18,738 nt of DNA from Treponema sp. UBA3862 (GCA_002392405.1 DGGY01000030.1:1-18738), one strand, 5' to 3'. Shown: positions 1 to 7,582, numbered from the stretch's first letter. Made by a program: numbers and translations. The notes: generated by a model from the letters alone, not told the origin.

Positions 1-542
1 AGAAAAAAAATCCTGATTTTGCAGAACTTATCCGCGGCCGTACGGGAAAGGTTTACGGAGACCTTGTTAATCTTCTGACAATGATGAAAGGCCTTCCGAT
101 GAGTTATGACCGCGACATGCAGGAAGACAAGGCACCTCTTTTTGATGCACTTGATACAGTACAGGGTAATATCGTTGTTTTTGAAGCGATGATTTCTACT
201 GCAAAATGGAATACTCAAAAGATGGCAGAAAGCTGTAACGGCGGTTTTGCCAATGCAACGGATGTGGCAGATTATCTTGTCTTAAAAGGTGTTCCTTTCA
301 GAACTGCACACGGCCTTGCTGCCCAGTGTGTACGCCTTGCAATCGATACAGGGCGCTCTTCAATCGAAGAACTGACACTTTCTGAAGTAAAGACAATAAG
401 CCCGCTTTTTGAAGAAGATTTATTCAATAAGATTACTCCGCGCGCCTGCATGGAAGCTCGCCGCACAACAGGCGGTCCGAGCCCTGAGCAGACAGAAAAA
501 CAGATTGAAAAACTCCTTTCTTTCTGTAAAGATAGGTTATAG
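1..542 (+). CDS. argH: Argininosuccinate lyase, C-terminal part (partial at window start)
   Basis: Argininosuccinate lyase splits argininosuccinate into arginine and fumarate, the last step of arginine synthesis in the cytoplasm. The reading frame is open from the first complete codon (base 3) to a TAG stop, giving about 179 residues. It begins with KKNPD, the tail of the fumarase/aspartase-superfamily signature loop (GSSxMPxKxNP). It continues with RGRTGKVYGDL, then LTMMKGLPMSYDRDMQEDK and LFDAL, which are characteristic of ArgH. The C-terminal helical domain follows, with VLKGVPFRTAHG as the usual ArgH segment. The N-terminal two thirds lie outside the window. The arginine repressor gene is about 12 kb away on the other strand, so the two are not in one operon. 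No ARG-box-like site was seen in the visible part. Confidence 0.95.
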   Translation, partial: KKNPDFAELIRGRTGKVYGDLVNLLTMMKGLPMSYDRDMQEDKAPLFDALDTVQGNIVVFEAMISTAKWNTQKMAESCNGGFANATDVADYLVLKGVPFRTAHGLAAQCVRLAIDTGRSSIEELTLSEVKTISPLFEEDLFNKITPRACMEARRTTGGPSPEQTEKQIEKLLSFCKDRL

Positions 543-653
543 GCTGTCTTAAAGATAATTTTTAAGGCGGTTTTAATATGCTGTTAATACAGCAAAAAAT
601 AAAGGCGGCTTCCATTACAAAAAAATGGGGGCTGCTGACACATGGAGAAACAG

Positions 654-1457
654 ATGAAAAAACTTTTTGTTCTTGCTGCTGCGGTAACTGCTGCCGCCCT
701 TCTTGCCGGCTGTACAAAAAAAGCTGCTCCTGACAATTCTCTTGAAGAACTTAAGTCACGCGGTGAATTTGTACTTGGTCTTGATGATTCATTCCCTCCA
801 ATGGGATTTAGAAACGAAACTGACGAAATCGTTGGGTTTGACATTGATCTTGCAAAAGAAGTTGCTGCACGCCTCGGCGTAAACTTCCGCGCTCAGCCAA
901 TCAACTGGGATGCAAAGGAACAGGAACTTGCTACAGGCAATATCGACTGTATCTGGAACGGCCTTACAATCACAGAAGACCGCCTTGCTTCACTTTCTTT
1001 TACAAAACCATATCTTAACAATGCCCAGGTTCTCGTTGTACGCAAAGATGCAGGAATTGAAAAACTTGAAGACCTCGCAGGCAAAACTGTAGGAATCCAG
1101 GCTGGTTCTTCAGCTGCTGACGCACTTGATGCTGCAGAAGATTTCAAAAAATCATTAAAAGGTGTTGTAGAATTCAAAGACAATATTCTCGCACTCAATG
1201 ACCTTGAAATCGGCGGTGTTGACGGCGTTGTAATGGATCTTATAGTTGCAAATTATGCAATCGCTGCATCAGGTAAACCTTTCTCTGTTCTTGCAGAAGG
1301 TCTTGCTCCTGAAGAATATGGCGTTGCATTCCGTAAAAATGATGTAAAACTTACAGATGCTGTTCAGAAAATTCTCGAAGAAATGAAAGCTGACGGCACA
1401 GTAGAAAAAATTTCTACAAAATGGTTCGGTTCTGACATCACAGTAATCGGCCAGTAA
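654..1457 (+). CDS. Amino-acid ABC transporter substrate-binding lipoprotein
   Basis: This is a periplasmic solute-binding protein of family 3 (polar amino-acid type) that hands its ligand to the permease and ATPase encoded downstream. The N-terminus MKKLFVLAAAVTAAALLAGC is a lipoprotein signal peptide with lipobox LLAGC, so the mature protein should be lipid-anchored at its Cys. The body has the family pattern: GLDDSFPPMGF, then VGFDIDLAKEVAARLG, then GNIDCIWNGLTITEDR and FTKPYL, then the hinge and second lobe (GKTVGIQAGSSA). An ATG at 642 is also in frame. I prefer 654 because GGAG at 644-647 sits six bases upstream and the signal peptide then starts with MKK. The ligand cannot be fixed from sequence; arginine, cystine or other polar amino acids are all possible. 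A strong hairpin terminator lies just downstream. Confidence 0.93.
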   Translation: MKKLFVLAAAVTAAALLAGCTKKAAPDNSLEELKSRGEFVLGLDDSFPPMGFRNETDEIVGFDIDLAKEVAARLGVNFRAQPINWDAKEQELATGNIDCIWNGLTITEDRLASLSFTKPYLNNAQVLVVRKDAGIEKLEDLAGKTVGIQAGSSAADALDAAEDFKKSLKGVVEFKDNILALNDLEIGGVDGVVMDLIVANYAIAASGKPFSVLAEGLAPEEYGVAFRKNDVKLTDAVQKILEEMKADGTVEKISTKWFGSDITVIGQ

Positions 1458-1469
1458 TAAATTATTAAT

Positions 1470-1526
1470 CTGTCTGAGAAGAGGGCTTTTGTTTAAAATA
1501 AGCTGCTCTTTTCAGGCAGTTTTTTT
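1470..1526 (+). terminator. Intrinsic terminator/attenuator between binding protein and permease
   Basis: The arms CTGTCTGAGAAGAG (1470-1483) and CTCTTTTCAGGCAG (1506-1519) form a 14-bp RNA stem containing two G.U pairs. The loop is 22 nt, and a run of seven T follows (1520-1526). The permease ATG is only eight bases after this T run. Partial read-through would give much more binding protein than permease, a common arrangement in binding-protein-dependent importers. Confidence 0.85.
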
Positions 1527-1534
1527 ATTTTCAG

Positions 1535-2170
1535 ATGACAAAATTAATCCTTACGATGCTTCAGTCGAGTCTTGTCTCGGTTGAAGTTTTCTTTTTAACA
1601 ATTCTGTTTTCAGTTCCTCTTGGTCTTCCGATTGCAGCAGCACGCATGTCTGGTTTTAAGCCGCTTTCAATTTTGGCAAATGCTTTTCTCCTGATTATCC
1701 GTGGAACCCCTTTGATGCTTCAGCTGATTGTAGTTTATTTCGGACCATATTATATCTTTAATTTTTCATGGAACCGTTTTACAGCGGCAATTATCGCTCT
1801 TTCAGTGAATTATGCCTGCTATTTTGCAGAAATCTATCGCGGAGGCATTCAGTCAATTCCACGCGGACAGTATGAGGCTGCAAAGGTTTTAGGCTATTCT
1901 AAGGCTCAGACTTTTTTTAAGATTGTTCTGCCCCAGGTTGTTAAGCGTATTGTTCCGCCGATGGGAAATGAAGTTATCACCCTGGTAAAAGACACGGCGC
2001 TTGTCAGTGTAATTGGCGTTGTTGAACTTCTTCGTACAGCACAGACTCATTCAAGCCGACTCTTCAGTACAACACCTGTTTTTATTGCAGGACTTTTTTA
2101 TTTTATAATGAACTGGATTGTAACTGCAGTCTTTATTCTTATAGAAAAAAAGATGGATTATTATAATTAG
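1535..2170 (+). CDS. Polar amino-acid ABC transporter permease (HisM/GlnP type)
   Basis: This is an inner-membrane permease subunit of about 211 residues, the usual length for the HisM/GlnP/TcyB group. It has several hydrophobic segments, including the N-terminal LTMLQSSLVSVEVFFLTILF. The canonical family motif IIRGTPLMLQL follows. The EAA loop that docks on the ATPase reads YEAAKVLGYSKAQTFFKIVLPQ. The C-terminus ends with a last membrane helix and a short basic tail. The ATG at 1535 has no Shine-Dalgarno sequence: upstream is a T-rich terminator tail ending in TCAG. No other in-frame start lies between that ATG and the upstream stop. It should work with the flanking binding protein and ATPase, probably as a homodimer. 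Expression is likely limited by the upstream terminator. Confidence 0.93.
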   Translation: MTKLILTMLQSSLVSVEVFFLTILFSVPLGLPIAAARMSGFKPLSILANAFLLIIRGTPLMLQLIVVYFGPYYIFNFSWNRFTAAIIALSVNYACYFAEIYRGGIQSIPRGQYEAAKVLGYSKAQTFFKIVLPQVVKRIVPPMGNEVITLVKDTALVSVIGVVELLRTAQTHSSRLFSTTPVFIAGLFYFIMNWIVTAVFILIEKKMDYYN

Positions 2171-2180
2171 ACGGGCGTCT

Positions 2181-2197
2181 CCGCCTTTTTAAGGCGG
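2181..2197. terminator. Short hairpin after the permease gene
   Basis: CCGCCTT (2181-2187) and AAGGCGG (2191-2197) form a perfect 7-bp stem with a TTT loop, ten bases after the permease stop. No T run follows on the + strand, so it could be a weak terminator, an RNA 3'-end stabiliser, or part of the GC-rich repeat that begins right after it. Confidence 0.4.
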
Positions 2198-2200
2198 CCG

Positions 2201-2290
2201 GGCCTTGCGCGGTTTCGCTTTCGCTCCAATGCTTAAGTTTGCTTTGCAAACTTAAGCATCGCTTCGCGCCGCTCCAGTCCCTGACGCATT
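2201..2290. repeat. Palindromic intergenic element, copy A
   Basis: A GC-rich block fills the gap between permease and ATPase genes. Its ends are TTGCGCGG (2205-2212) and CGCTTCGCG-CCGCTCCA (2260-2276). Between them is a perfect 14-bp inverted repeat, ATGCTTAAGTTTGC (2229-2242) and GCAAACTTAAGCAT (2246-2259), with a 3-nt TTT loop. The same end sequences bracket a different palindrome at 16619-16699, so this looks like a dispersed REP- or MITE-like family. A TTG-initiated upward extension of the ATPase frame runs into this palindrome and is not a credible start. Confidence 0.7.
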
Positions 2291-2313
2291 TTGTTTTTTT
2301 TAAGGGAAAAAAA

Positions 2314-3066
2314 ATGAGCATAATCAGCGTTGAACATATTAAAAAATCTTTTAATGACGGAATTGAAGTCTTAAAAGACATCTCTTTTGAAGTTAAAGAA
2401 GGGCAGGTCTTGGGAATTATCGGGCCTTCTGGCTCCGGAAAATCTACAATGCTACGCTGTATTGCCCAGCTTGAGACAGTAGACGAAGGTTCAATTAAAA
2501 TCTGCGGTGAGAATCTTGTAACAGACGGCCTTTATGCATCAAAGCCGCTTCTCCGTTCAATCGGACTTAATTTAGGCTTTGTGTTTCAGAATTTCAATCT
2601 TTTCCCGCATTATTCAGTCCTAAAAAATATTGTTGATCCTCAGGTCAGCGTTCTTGGGGTTTCAAAAAATGAAGCAGCGGATACTGCCAGAAAACTCTTA
2701 AAACGCATGGGGCTTGAGGGTAAAGAAAATTCTTATCCGTGTGAACTTTCTGGCGGACAGCAGCAGCGTGTTTCAATTGCCCGTTCTCTTGCCTTAAAAC
2801 CTAAAGTGCTTCTGTTTGATGAACCTACATCTGCTTTAGACCCTGAACTTACAGGTGAAATTCTTTCCGTTATAAGGGACCTTGCAAAAGAAAAAATGAC
2901 TATGATTGTAGTTACTCACGAAATGGCCTTTGCCCGTGATATAAGCGATAATCTTATATTTATGGACGGCGGAGTAATCGTGGAGCAGGGAAATCCTAAA
3001 GACCTTATAGCTAACCCTAAAACAGAACGCATGGCAGAATTCTTAAAGCGCTTTAATGAAAAATAA
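2314..3066 (+). CDS. Amino-acid ABC transporter ATP-binding protein (GlnQ/HisP type)
   Basis: This is the cytoplasmic ATPase that powers the importer formed with the two upstream genes. At 250 residues it has the standard length. Visible motifs: Walker A GPSGSGKST (37-45), Q-loop Q92 in FVFQNFNLFPH, ABC signature LSGGQQQR (145-152), Walker B VLLFDE (165-170), D-loop SALDPE, and switch His202 in VVTHEM. FNLFPH is typical of the polar amino-acid subfamily. The start at 2314 was chosen because AGGG lies eight bases upstream and the protein then begins directly at the first beta strand. The frame can be read further up to a TTG at 2239, but that reading passes through the palindromic repeat. A terminator follows the stop. 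Confidence 0.94.
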   Translation: MSIISVEHIKKSFNDGIEVLKDISFEVKEGQVLGIIGPSGSGKSTMLRCIAQLETVDEGSIKICGENLVTDGLYASKPLLRSIGLNLGFVFQNFNLFPHYSVLKNIVDPQVSVLGVSKNEAADTARKLLKRMGLEGKENSYPCELSGGQQQRVSIARSLALKPKVLLFDEPTSALDPELTGEILSVIRDLAKEKMTMIVVTHEMAFARDISDNLIFMDGGVIVEQGNPKDLIANPKTERMAEFLKRFNEK

Positions 3067-3086
3067 AGCCTGAAGCTTTTTTTTTT
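3065..3086 (+). terminator. Terminator after the ABC transporter ATPase
   Basis: AAAGC (3065-3069) and GCTTT (3075-3079) pair around a CTGAA loop, and the T run extends to ten (3077-3086). An alternative longer pairing is AAGCCT (3066-3071) with AGGCTT (3093-3098). It separates the importer from the flagellar operon. Confidence 0.6.
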
Positions 3087-3136
3087 GATTGAAGGCTTAA
3101 AGTAATTATCTTCCGCTCATTCTCAGTTTTTTTTTC

Positions 3137-3163
3137 TAAACAATAATTTTTACTCACCGATAT
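3137..3163 (+). promoter_or_regulatory. Sigma-28 (FliA)-like promoter of the flgB operon
   Basis: TAAACAAT (3137-3144), an 11-base spacer and ACCGATAT (3156-3163) match the flagellar sigma-28 consensus TAAAGTTT-N11-GCCGATAA: all of the TAAA core and CCGATA of the -10 element, at exact spacing. The -10 ends seven bases before the flgB ATG, so transcription should begin at or very near the start codon. No Shine-Dalgarno is present. Confidence 0.65.
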
Positions 3164-3170
3164 TTAAAGT

Positions 3171-3587
3171 ATGAATACATTTACACGGTCAGTAGAATTA
3201 TTACACAGAGCAATGGATGTAAGCTCACTGCGCTATCAGGTAGCAGCAAACAACATTGCAAACTCAGAGGTTCCTAACTACAAAAGGCAGGAAGTAAATT
3301 TTGAAAGTGAATTGAAACGCGCTTTTGAAAGTGCTGCAGATACTGAGCACAACTTTGAACTTACCCGCACTGACAGCCGTCATATTGCCCTTAACGAGCC
3401 CTATGACTGGAGAGATGTCGAACCGCGCCGTGTAACTGACTGGACAACAAGTTCAAATGCAAACGGAAACAACGTTGATGCAGAATTTGAAGCTACAAAT
3501 ATCCTTAAAATTCAGATGAACTACAGGCTTTTGACACAGCTTCAGAATTTTGAATTCAGCCAGGTTAAACTTGCAATGAGAAAGTAA
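3171..3587 (+). CDS. flgB: Flagellar basal-body rod protein FlgB
   Basis: FlgB is a proximal rod subunit of the periplasmic flagellum, exported by the flagellar type III system. The protein has 138 residues, normal for the family. The rod/hook-family N-terminal segment is present (YQVAANNIANSEVPNYKRQEVNFESEL, shown here in outline: NNIAN near residue 27 and the PNYKR turn). The C-terminal amphipathic helix FEATNILKIQMNYRLL is typical of axial proteins. It is the first gene of the eight-gene flagellar cluster and has a sigma-28-like promoter directly upstream. No Shine-Dalgarno sequence precedes its ATG, unlike the strong G-rich sites of the next genes. A 17-bp inverted repeat follows the gene. 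Confidence 0.95.
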   Translation: MNTFTRSVELLHRAMDVSSLRYQVAANNIANSEVPNYKRQEVNFESELKRAFESAADTEHNFELTRTDSRHIALNEPYDWRDVEPRRVTDWTTSSNANGNNVDAEFEATNILKIQMNYRLLTQLQNFEFSQVKLAMRK

Positions 3588-3592
3588 CATAC

Positions 3593-3635
3593 AATTCTTA
3601 ATTCGTAATTAATTAAGCATTACGCATTAAGAATT
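3593..3635. repeat. AT-rich inverted repeat between flgB and flgC
   Basis: Arms 3593-3609 (AATTCTTAATTCGTAAT) and 3619-3635 (ATTACGCATTAAGAATT) pair over 17 bp with one mismatch and a 9-nt loop. No T run follows. It could stabilise or mark processing of the mRNA between flgB and flgC, or be a copy of a dispersed AT-rich repeat. Confidence 0.7.
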
Positions 3636-3665
3636 ACAAATAAATTCGCCCCGGGGGTTATTGAT

Positions 3666-4127
3666 ATGGGAATGTTTACATCGATTAATATTGCCGCAAC
3701 AGGAATGAGCGTTGAACGTCTCCGCTCAGATGTAATTTCTAATAATATTGCCAATGCATCTACCACAAGAACACCGGAAGGCGGAGCTTTCAAAAAATCA
3801 ATGGTAATTCTTGAATCTGTTGCTTCAAGTCATCCGACCTGGAGAATGCCTTTTGTTAATGCAGAGCAGGATAACGGACCTGGAAAAGGTGTACGCGTAC
3901 GCGAAATCGTAAAAGACACAACACAGGGACGCCTTGTTTATGATCCTTCAAATCCTGATGCCATTCAGTCCGGCCCTAATAAAGGTTATGTTGAATATCC
4001 AAATGTAAATATTGTAAATGAAATGGTAAACCTCATCTCAGCAAGCCGTGCATATGAGGCAAACTCTACAGTTGTTCAGGGAGCAAAAGACATGTTCTCT
4101 GCCGCTCTTGAAATTGGAAGGGCCTAG
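3666..4127 (+). CDS. flgC: Flagellar basal-body rod protein FlgC
   Basis: FlgC is the second proximal rod protein, assembled with FlgB in the basal body. It has 153 residues, slightly longer than the enterobacterial protein. The N-terminal axial motif is clear (SINIAATGMSVERLR, then VISNNIANASTTRTPEGGAFKK). The C-terminal segment YVEYPNVNIVNEMVNLISASRAYEAN is the hallmark of FlgC/FlgG-class rod proteins. GGGGG at 3653-3657 is eight bases upstream of the ATG and sets the start. It follows flgB after a 78-bp gap holding an inverted repeat, and is followed by a 124-bp gap before fliE in which I see no clear promoter or terminator. Confidence 0.95.
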   Translation: MGMFTSINIAATGMSVERLRSDVISNNIANASTTRTPEGGAFKKSMVILESVASSHPTWRMPFVNAEQDNGPGKGVRVREIVKDTTQGRLVYDPSNPDAIQSGPNKGYVEYPNVNIVNEMVNLISASRAYEANSTVVQGAKDMFSAALEIGRA

Positions 4128-4251
4128 AAATTAAGTTTTCCAGCCCTGTATCCTTTGTACTAAAATTTAACTTTTAGAAATTGTACTATAGACATTAAAA
4201 ATTCTTTGGGTTAAAATTTTATAAGGGTATTATAAAAAGGGGGATAATTTA

Positions 4252-4599
4252 ATGAACGTTTTAAATATTATGAGTGCCCAGTCTATGACAAGAACAAATC
4301 CTGCCCATAGCGGTACGGCACCTCTCACAGACCTTACTCCTGGTAAAAAAACAGAGTATTCTTCAAATTCCCGCAAAACAGGTACTTTTGAATCATTTCT
4401 GCTTGAAGCTGTAAACGGTGTAAACGACAGACAGCTTGAAGTTTCGGAAGTTCAGAACAAACTCATTACAGATCCGGATTCTGTTGATATTCATGATGTA
4501 ACTACTGCAATGGCAAAAGCTCAGATGTCACTTAATCTTGCGCAGACTGTAATTGACCGTCTTACAACTGCCTGGAATGAAATTCAGACAACCCGCTGA
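4252..4599 (+). CDS. fliE: Flagellar hook-basal body complex protein FliE
   Basis: FliE is the small adaptor joining the MS-ring (FliF) to the rod. It has 115 residues, close to the family norm. The first 40 or so residues are low-complexity and rich in Ser, Thr and Asn. The conserved part starts at FESFLLEAVNGVNDRQLEV. It ends with the diagnostic region DSVDIHDVTTAMAKAQMSLNLAQTVIDR, followed by WNEI. GGGGG at 4239-4243, eight bases before the ATG, is a strong ribosome site of the same type as for flgC. It sits between flgC and fliF, as in other treponemes. The 115-bp gap to fliF has only a tiny 4-bp hairpin. Confidence 0.93.
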   Translation: MNVLNIMSAQSMTRTNPAHSGTAPLTDLTPGKKTEYSSNSRKTGTFESFLLEAVNGVNDRQLEVSEVQNKLITDPDSVDIHDVTTAMAKAQMSLNLAQTVIDRLTTAWNEIQTTR

Positions 4600-4714
4600 T
4601 GCCGCTTAAAAGCGTAATTTTTTGCTCAGTATAAAATTATCACTTTTCTTTACTCAGATAGTGTGCTAAAATAATATGAATTTATAAGAAAATTCGGTCC
4701 TGAGGAGGGGTCAG

Positions 4715-6496
4715 ATGATCGAATGGCTTAAACAGTTGCCAAATAAAATTAAAGAGCTGTGGACTAAATGGAAACCTGTTCAGAAGGGTATTTTCATCGG
4801 TATCGTAGTTCTTGTCATTGTCGCAGTTGCTGCAATGTTCCGGGTGAATTCAGCACCGTCAGGATATCCGCTTTTTAATACAGTCATCAGGGATGAAACA
4901 GCCCGTGATGCAATTACTCTTCGCCTTGATGAAGAAGGCGTAAATTACCGCGTTAATACTGAAGGCCTCATCATTGTCGATGACAAAAAAACTGCAGACA
5001 AGATGAAGTCCACTCTTCTTGTTGAAGGCCTTGTTCCAGGCGGAGTTGATGCCTGGGGTATTTTTGATCAGACAAGCTGGTCGGAAACAGATTTTGACCG
5101 TAACGTTAAACTTCAGCGTTCACTTCAGAAACAGTTAAAGCAGCATATTGAATCTATCGATGACATTGCAAATGCAGATGTAATCATTACTTCCCCTAAA
5201 AAAGAACTTTTTGCTGCAGACCAGAAGCCTGTAACGGCTTCAGTAAAAATCACATTTAAGCCGAACAGCACAATGCCTGAAAACCGCAAACAGTTAAAAG
5301 GCCTTCAGGATTTAATTCTTCGTTCGGTTGTAGGACTTACTGCAGAAAACCTTACCCTTACAGACAATCATTCTAATACCCTCAATGATTTCGAATCTCT
5401 TGCTGAAAGTGACCGTCTTGATAATATCCGTAAGGAACAGAAGATGGTTACAGCTGAAGAAGAAGCCCTTAAAAACCGGATTTTAAGCTTCCTTCAGTCT
5501 AACTTTAACGGTGCAGAGCGTGTCAGGGATTTAAATGTCCGTATCGAAAAAAATCTTGATAAGGTAACACGTGATCAGACAATTTATACTCCTGTAATGA
5601 TTACAGAACAGGATCCTGATAAACCTTATGATACAACTGAAAAACGTGATTATCTTCCGATTTCTTCACAGACTGTAACAAAGGAATGGACTGGCACAGG
5701 CTATAATCCAGAAGGTCCTGCCGGTGTAGAAGGACAGAATCCTCCGGTTTATTCAGATATGTCCAATGTAATCGGTAAATCAACCGAAACCGGTGTAACT
5801 CAGAATAACGTTGTAAATACAGAACAGCGCCATACAGATCAGAATGCAAAACTTGAACGCATTACTGCATCTGCCAATATTGACGGACGCTGGGAAACAA
5901 TTATCGATAAAAACCGTAAGCCTATTGTAATTGACAATGCAAACCTTGAAACCTGGCAGAAGTACCTTGAAGATAACAATATTCTTCCTGTAAATGCCCG
6001 CATCAGCATCGGACACTTCCTGCGTGTTTATTATCCTGTAGACCAGGGTGTTATTGAAAAGGTAACAGGGCTTGTTCAGGAAGCTATCGGCTATTCAAAA
6101 AAGCGCGGGGACAGCGTAACGATTACAAGTTTCTCAATTCCGCGCGAAGGTGAATGGGAAATCGAAGAAGAAGCATATTTTAAGGCACAGCAGACAAAAA
6201 CTACGATTCTTCTTGTTCTTGCAGGTATTACTGTTGTTCTTCTTGCATTTATTATCTTCAGGTTTATCAGCAGGGAAATGGAACGCCGCCGACGTCTCCG
6301 CGAAGAGGAAATCTTACGCAGACAGCAGGCAGAGCGTGAAAAGGCTCTCTGGGATGCTAAACAGGACGGTATGGAAGTTACCATGTCCGTTGAAGAAAGA
6401 AAACGTGCTGAACTTCAGGAAAATGCAATTGCAATGGCCAAGGAACATCCGGAAGACGTTGCTATGCTTATCCGTACATGGCTGATGGAGGAATAG
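4715..6496 (+). CDS. fliF: Flagellar MS-ring protein FliF
   Basis: FliF forms the MS-ring in the inner membrane, the base on which rod, export gate and rotor assemble. It has 593 residues, within the family range. A first membrane helix lies at about residues 25-42 and a second at about 496-514. Between them is the periplasmic ring-building region, including the LLVEGLVPGGVDAWGIFD and TDFDRNVKLQRSLQKQL elements of the secretin/YscJ-like domain. The C-terminal tail is cytoplasmic, very charged (REMERRRRLREEEILRR), and ends in EHPEDVAMLIRTWLMEE, the segment that binds FliG. AGGAGGGG at 4703-4710 lies four bases upstream of the ATG. The last codons of fliF contain the ribosome site of fliG, so the two are likely coupled. 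Confidence 0.96.
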   Translation: MIEWLKQLPNKIKELWTKWKPVQKGIFIGIVVLVIVAVAAMFRVNSAPSGYPLFNTVIRDETARDAITLRLDEEGVNYRVNTEGLIIVDDKKTADKMKSTLLVEGLVPGGVDAWGIFDQTSWSETDFDRNVKLQRSLQKQLKQHIESIDDIANADVIITSPKKELFAADQKPVTASVKITFKPNSTMPENRKQLKGLQDLILRSVVGLTAENLTLTDNHSNTLNDFESLAESDRLDNIRKEQKMVTAEEEALKNRILSFLQSNFNGAERVRDLNVRIEKNLDKVTRDQTIYTPVMITEQDPDKPYDTTEKRDYLPISSQTVTKEWTGTGYNPEGPAGVEGQNPPVYSDMSNVIGKSTETGVTQNNVVNTEQRHTDQNAKLERITASANIDGRWETIIDKNRKPIVIDNANLETWQKYLEDNNILPVNARISIGHFLRVYYPVDQGVIEKVTGLVQEAIGYSKKRGDSVTITSFSIPREGEWEIEEEAYFKAQQTKTTILLVLAGITVVLLAFIIFRFISREMERRRRLREEEILRRQQAEREKALWDAKQDGMEVTMSVEERKRAELQENAIAMAKEHPEDVAMLIRTWLMEE

Positions 6497-6500
6497 CGTT

Positions 6501-7580
6501 ATGGCTGAAGAAAAAGCAAAACCTGCAGCAAAACCTAATTTAAAACCTGCCGGAAACAAAAAGGGCGGGGCAAAAGACTATAAAAGCCTCACTGGCCGTC
6601 AGAAAGCCGCTATCTTCCTTGTTTCGTTAGGAAGTGATGTTTCTTCTGAAATCATGAAGCATCTTCGTGAAGATGAAGTTGAAACACTTACTTTTGAAAT
6701 TGCCCGTCTTGAAACAGTTGATGCTGAGTTTAAGGACCAGGTTCTGGAAGAATTCCAGGAGCTGATGAATGCCCAGAACTTCATTTCTACCGGTGGTATT
6801 GATTATGCCCGTGAACTCCTTGAAAAATCCCTGGGTTCACAGAAGGCAATTGATATCATTAACCGCCTTACTTCAAGTCTTCAGGTACGTCCTTTTGACT
6901 TTATCCGCCGTACAGACCCGGCACACCTTTTAAACTTCATTCAGACAGAATATCCGCAGACTATTGCGCTTATCCTGGCTTATCTTGAACCTAGTAAGGC
7001 TGCCGTAATCCTGCAGAATCTTCCTGCAGAAATTCAGCCTGAAGTTTCACGCCGTCTTGCAACAATGGACCGTACATCACCGGACGTTCTGCGTGAAGTT
7101 GAACGCGTTCTTGAAAAGAAACTTTCAACTCTTTCTTCAGAAGACTACACTGCTGCCGGTGGTGTTGAGTCAATCGTTGAAATCCTCAACCTTGTTGACC
7201 GTTCTTCTGAAAAATCAATTATTGAATCTCTTGAAGAAGACGATCCTGACCTTGCAGAAGAAATCAAAAAGCGAATGTTCGTATTCGAAGATATCGTTAT
7301 GCTCGACGACCGTGCTATTCAGAAGGTTCTCCGCGAAGTCGATACACAGGAACTTGCAAAAGCCCTCAAGTCCGTGGATACGGAAGTACAGGACAAAATT
7401 TTCCGCAATATGTCAAAGCGTGCCGCAAGTATGCTTAAAGAAGATATGGAATTCATGGGTCCTGTACGCTTAAAGGACGTTGAAGAAGCCCAGCAGAAAA
7501 TTGTATCAACCATCCGCCGTCTTGAAGATGCCGGTGAAATCGTTATTGCCCGCAGTGGAGAAGACGAACTTGTTGTATAA
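6501..7580 (+). CDS. fliG: Flagellar motor switch protein FliG
   Basis: FliG is the rotor protein on the cytoplasmic face of the MS-ring; its C-terminal domain meets the stator and generates torque. It has 359 residues. An unusual N-terminal extension rich in Lys, Ala and Pro (about residues 1-25) precedes the FliF-binding domain, which begins near LTGRQKAAIFLVSLG. The middle domain carries EYPQ at 150-153, where most FliGs have EHPQ. The Gly-Gly linker is at 220-221. The torque domain has MFVFEDI (259-265), then DDRAIQKVLREVD and NMSKRAASMLKED with the conserved charged residues, ending in GPVRLKDVEEAQQKI. The start overlaps the end of fliF by context: GGAGGA lies in the last fliF codons and only four bases separate the genes. 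The strong torque domain suggests the motor-active FliG paralogue of spirochaetes (often called FliG2). Confidence 0.96.
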   Translation: MAEEKAKPAAKPNLKPAGNKKGGAKDYKSLTGRQKAAIFLVSLGSDVSSEIMKHLREDEVETLTFEIARLETVDAEFKDQVLEEFQELMNAQNFISTGGIDYARELLEKSLGSQKAIDIINRLTSSLQVRPFDFIRRTDPAHLLNFIQTEYPQTIALILAYLEPSKAAVILQNLPAEIQPEVSRRLATMDRTSPDVLREVERVLEKKLSTLSSEDYTAAGGVESIVEILNLVDRSSEKSIIESLEEDDPDLAEEIKKRMFVFEDIVMLDDRAIQKVLREVDTQELAKALKSVDTEVQDKIFRNMSKRAASMLKEDMEFMGPVRLKDVEEAQQKIVSTIRRLEDAGEIVIARSGEDELVV

Positions 7581-7582
7581 TG

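Noticed and set aside
580..599. GCTGT-TAAT-ACAGC hairpin upstream of the binding protein as terminator of argH
   Set aside because: The stem is short and is followed by A rather than T on the + strand; no function can be supported.
642..653. Alternative ATG for the binding protein at 642
   Set aside because: It has a poorly spaced G-run upstream; the second ATG at 654 has GGAG at good spacing and gives a canonical lipoprotein signal peptide. It cannot be fully excluded.
2239..2313. Upstream TTG start for the ABC ATPase, adding 25 residues
   Set aside because: The extension is encoded by the palindromic repeat, lacks a ribosome site, and precedes a good AGGG site and ATG at 2314.
4603..4622. 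Small hairpin CGCT-TAAA-AGCG after fliE followed by T-rich sequence
   Set aside because: The stem is only four base pairs and the T run is interrupted; too weak to call a terminator inside an operon.
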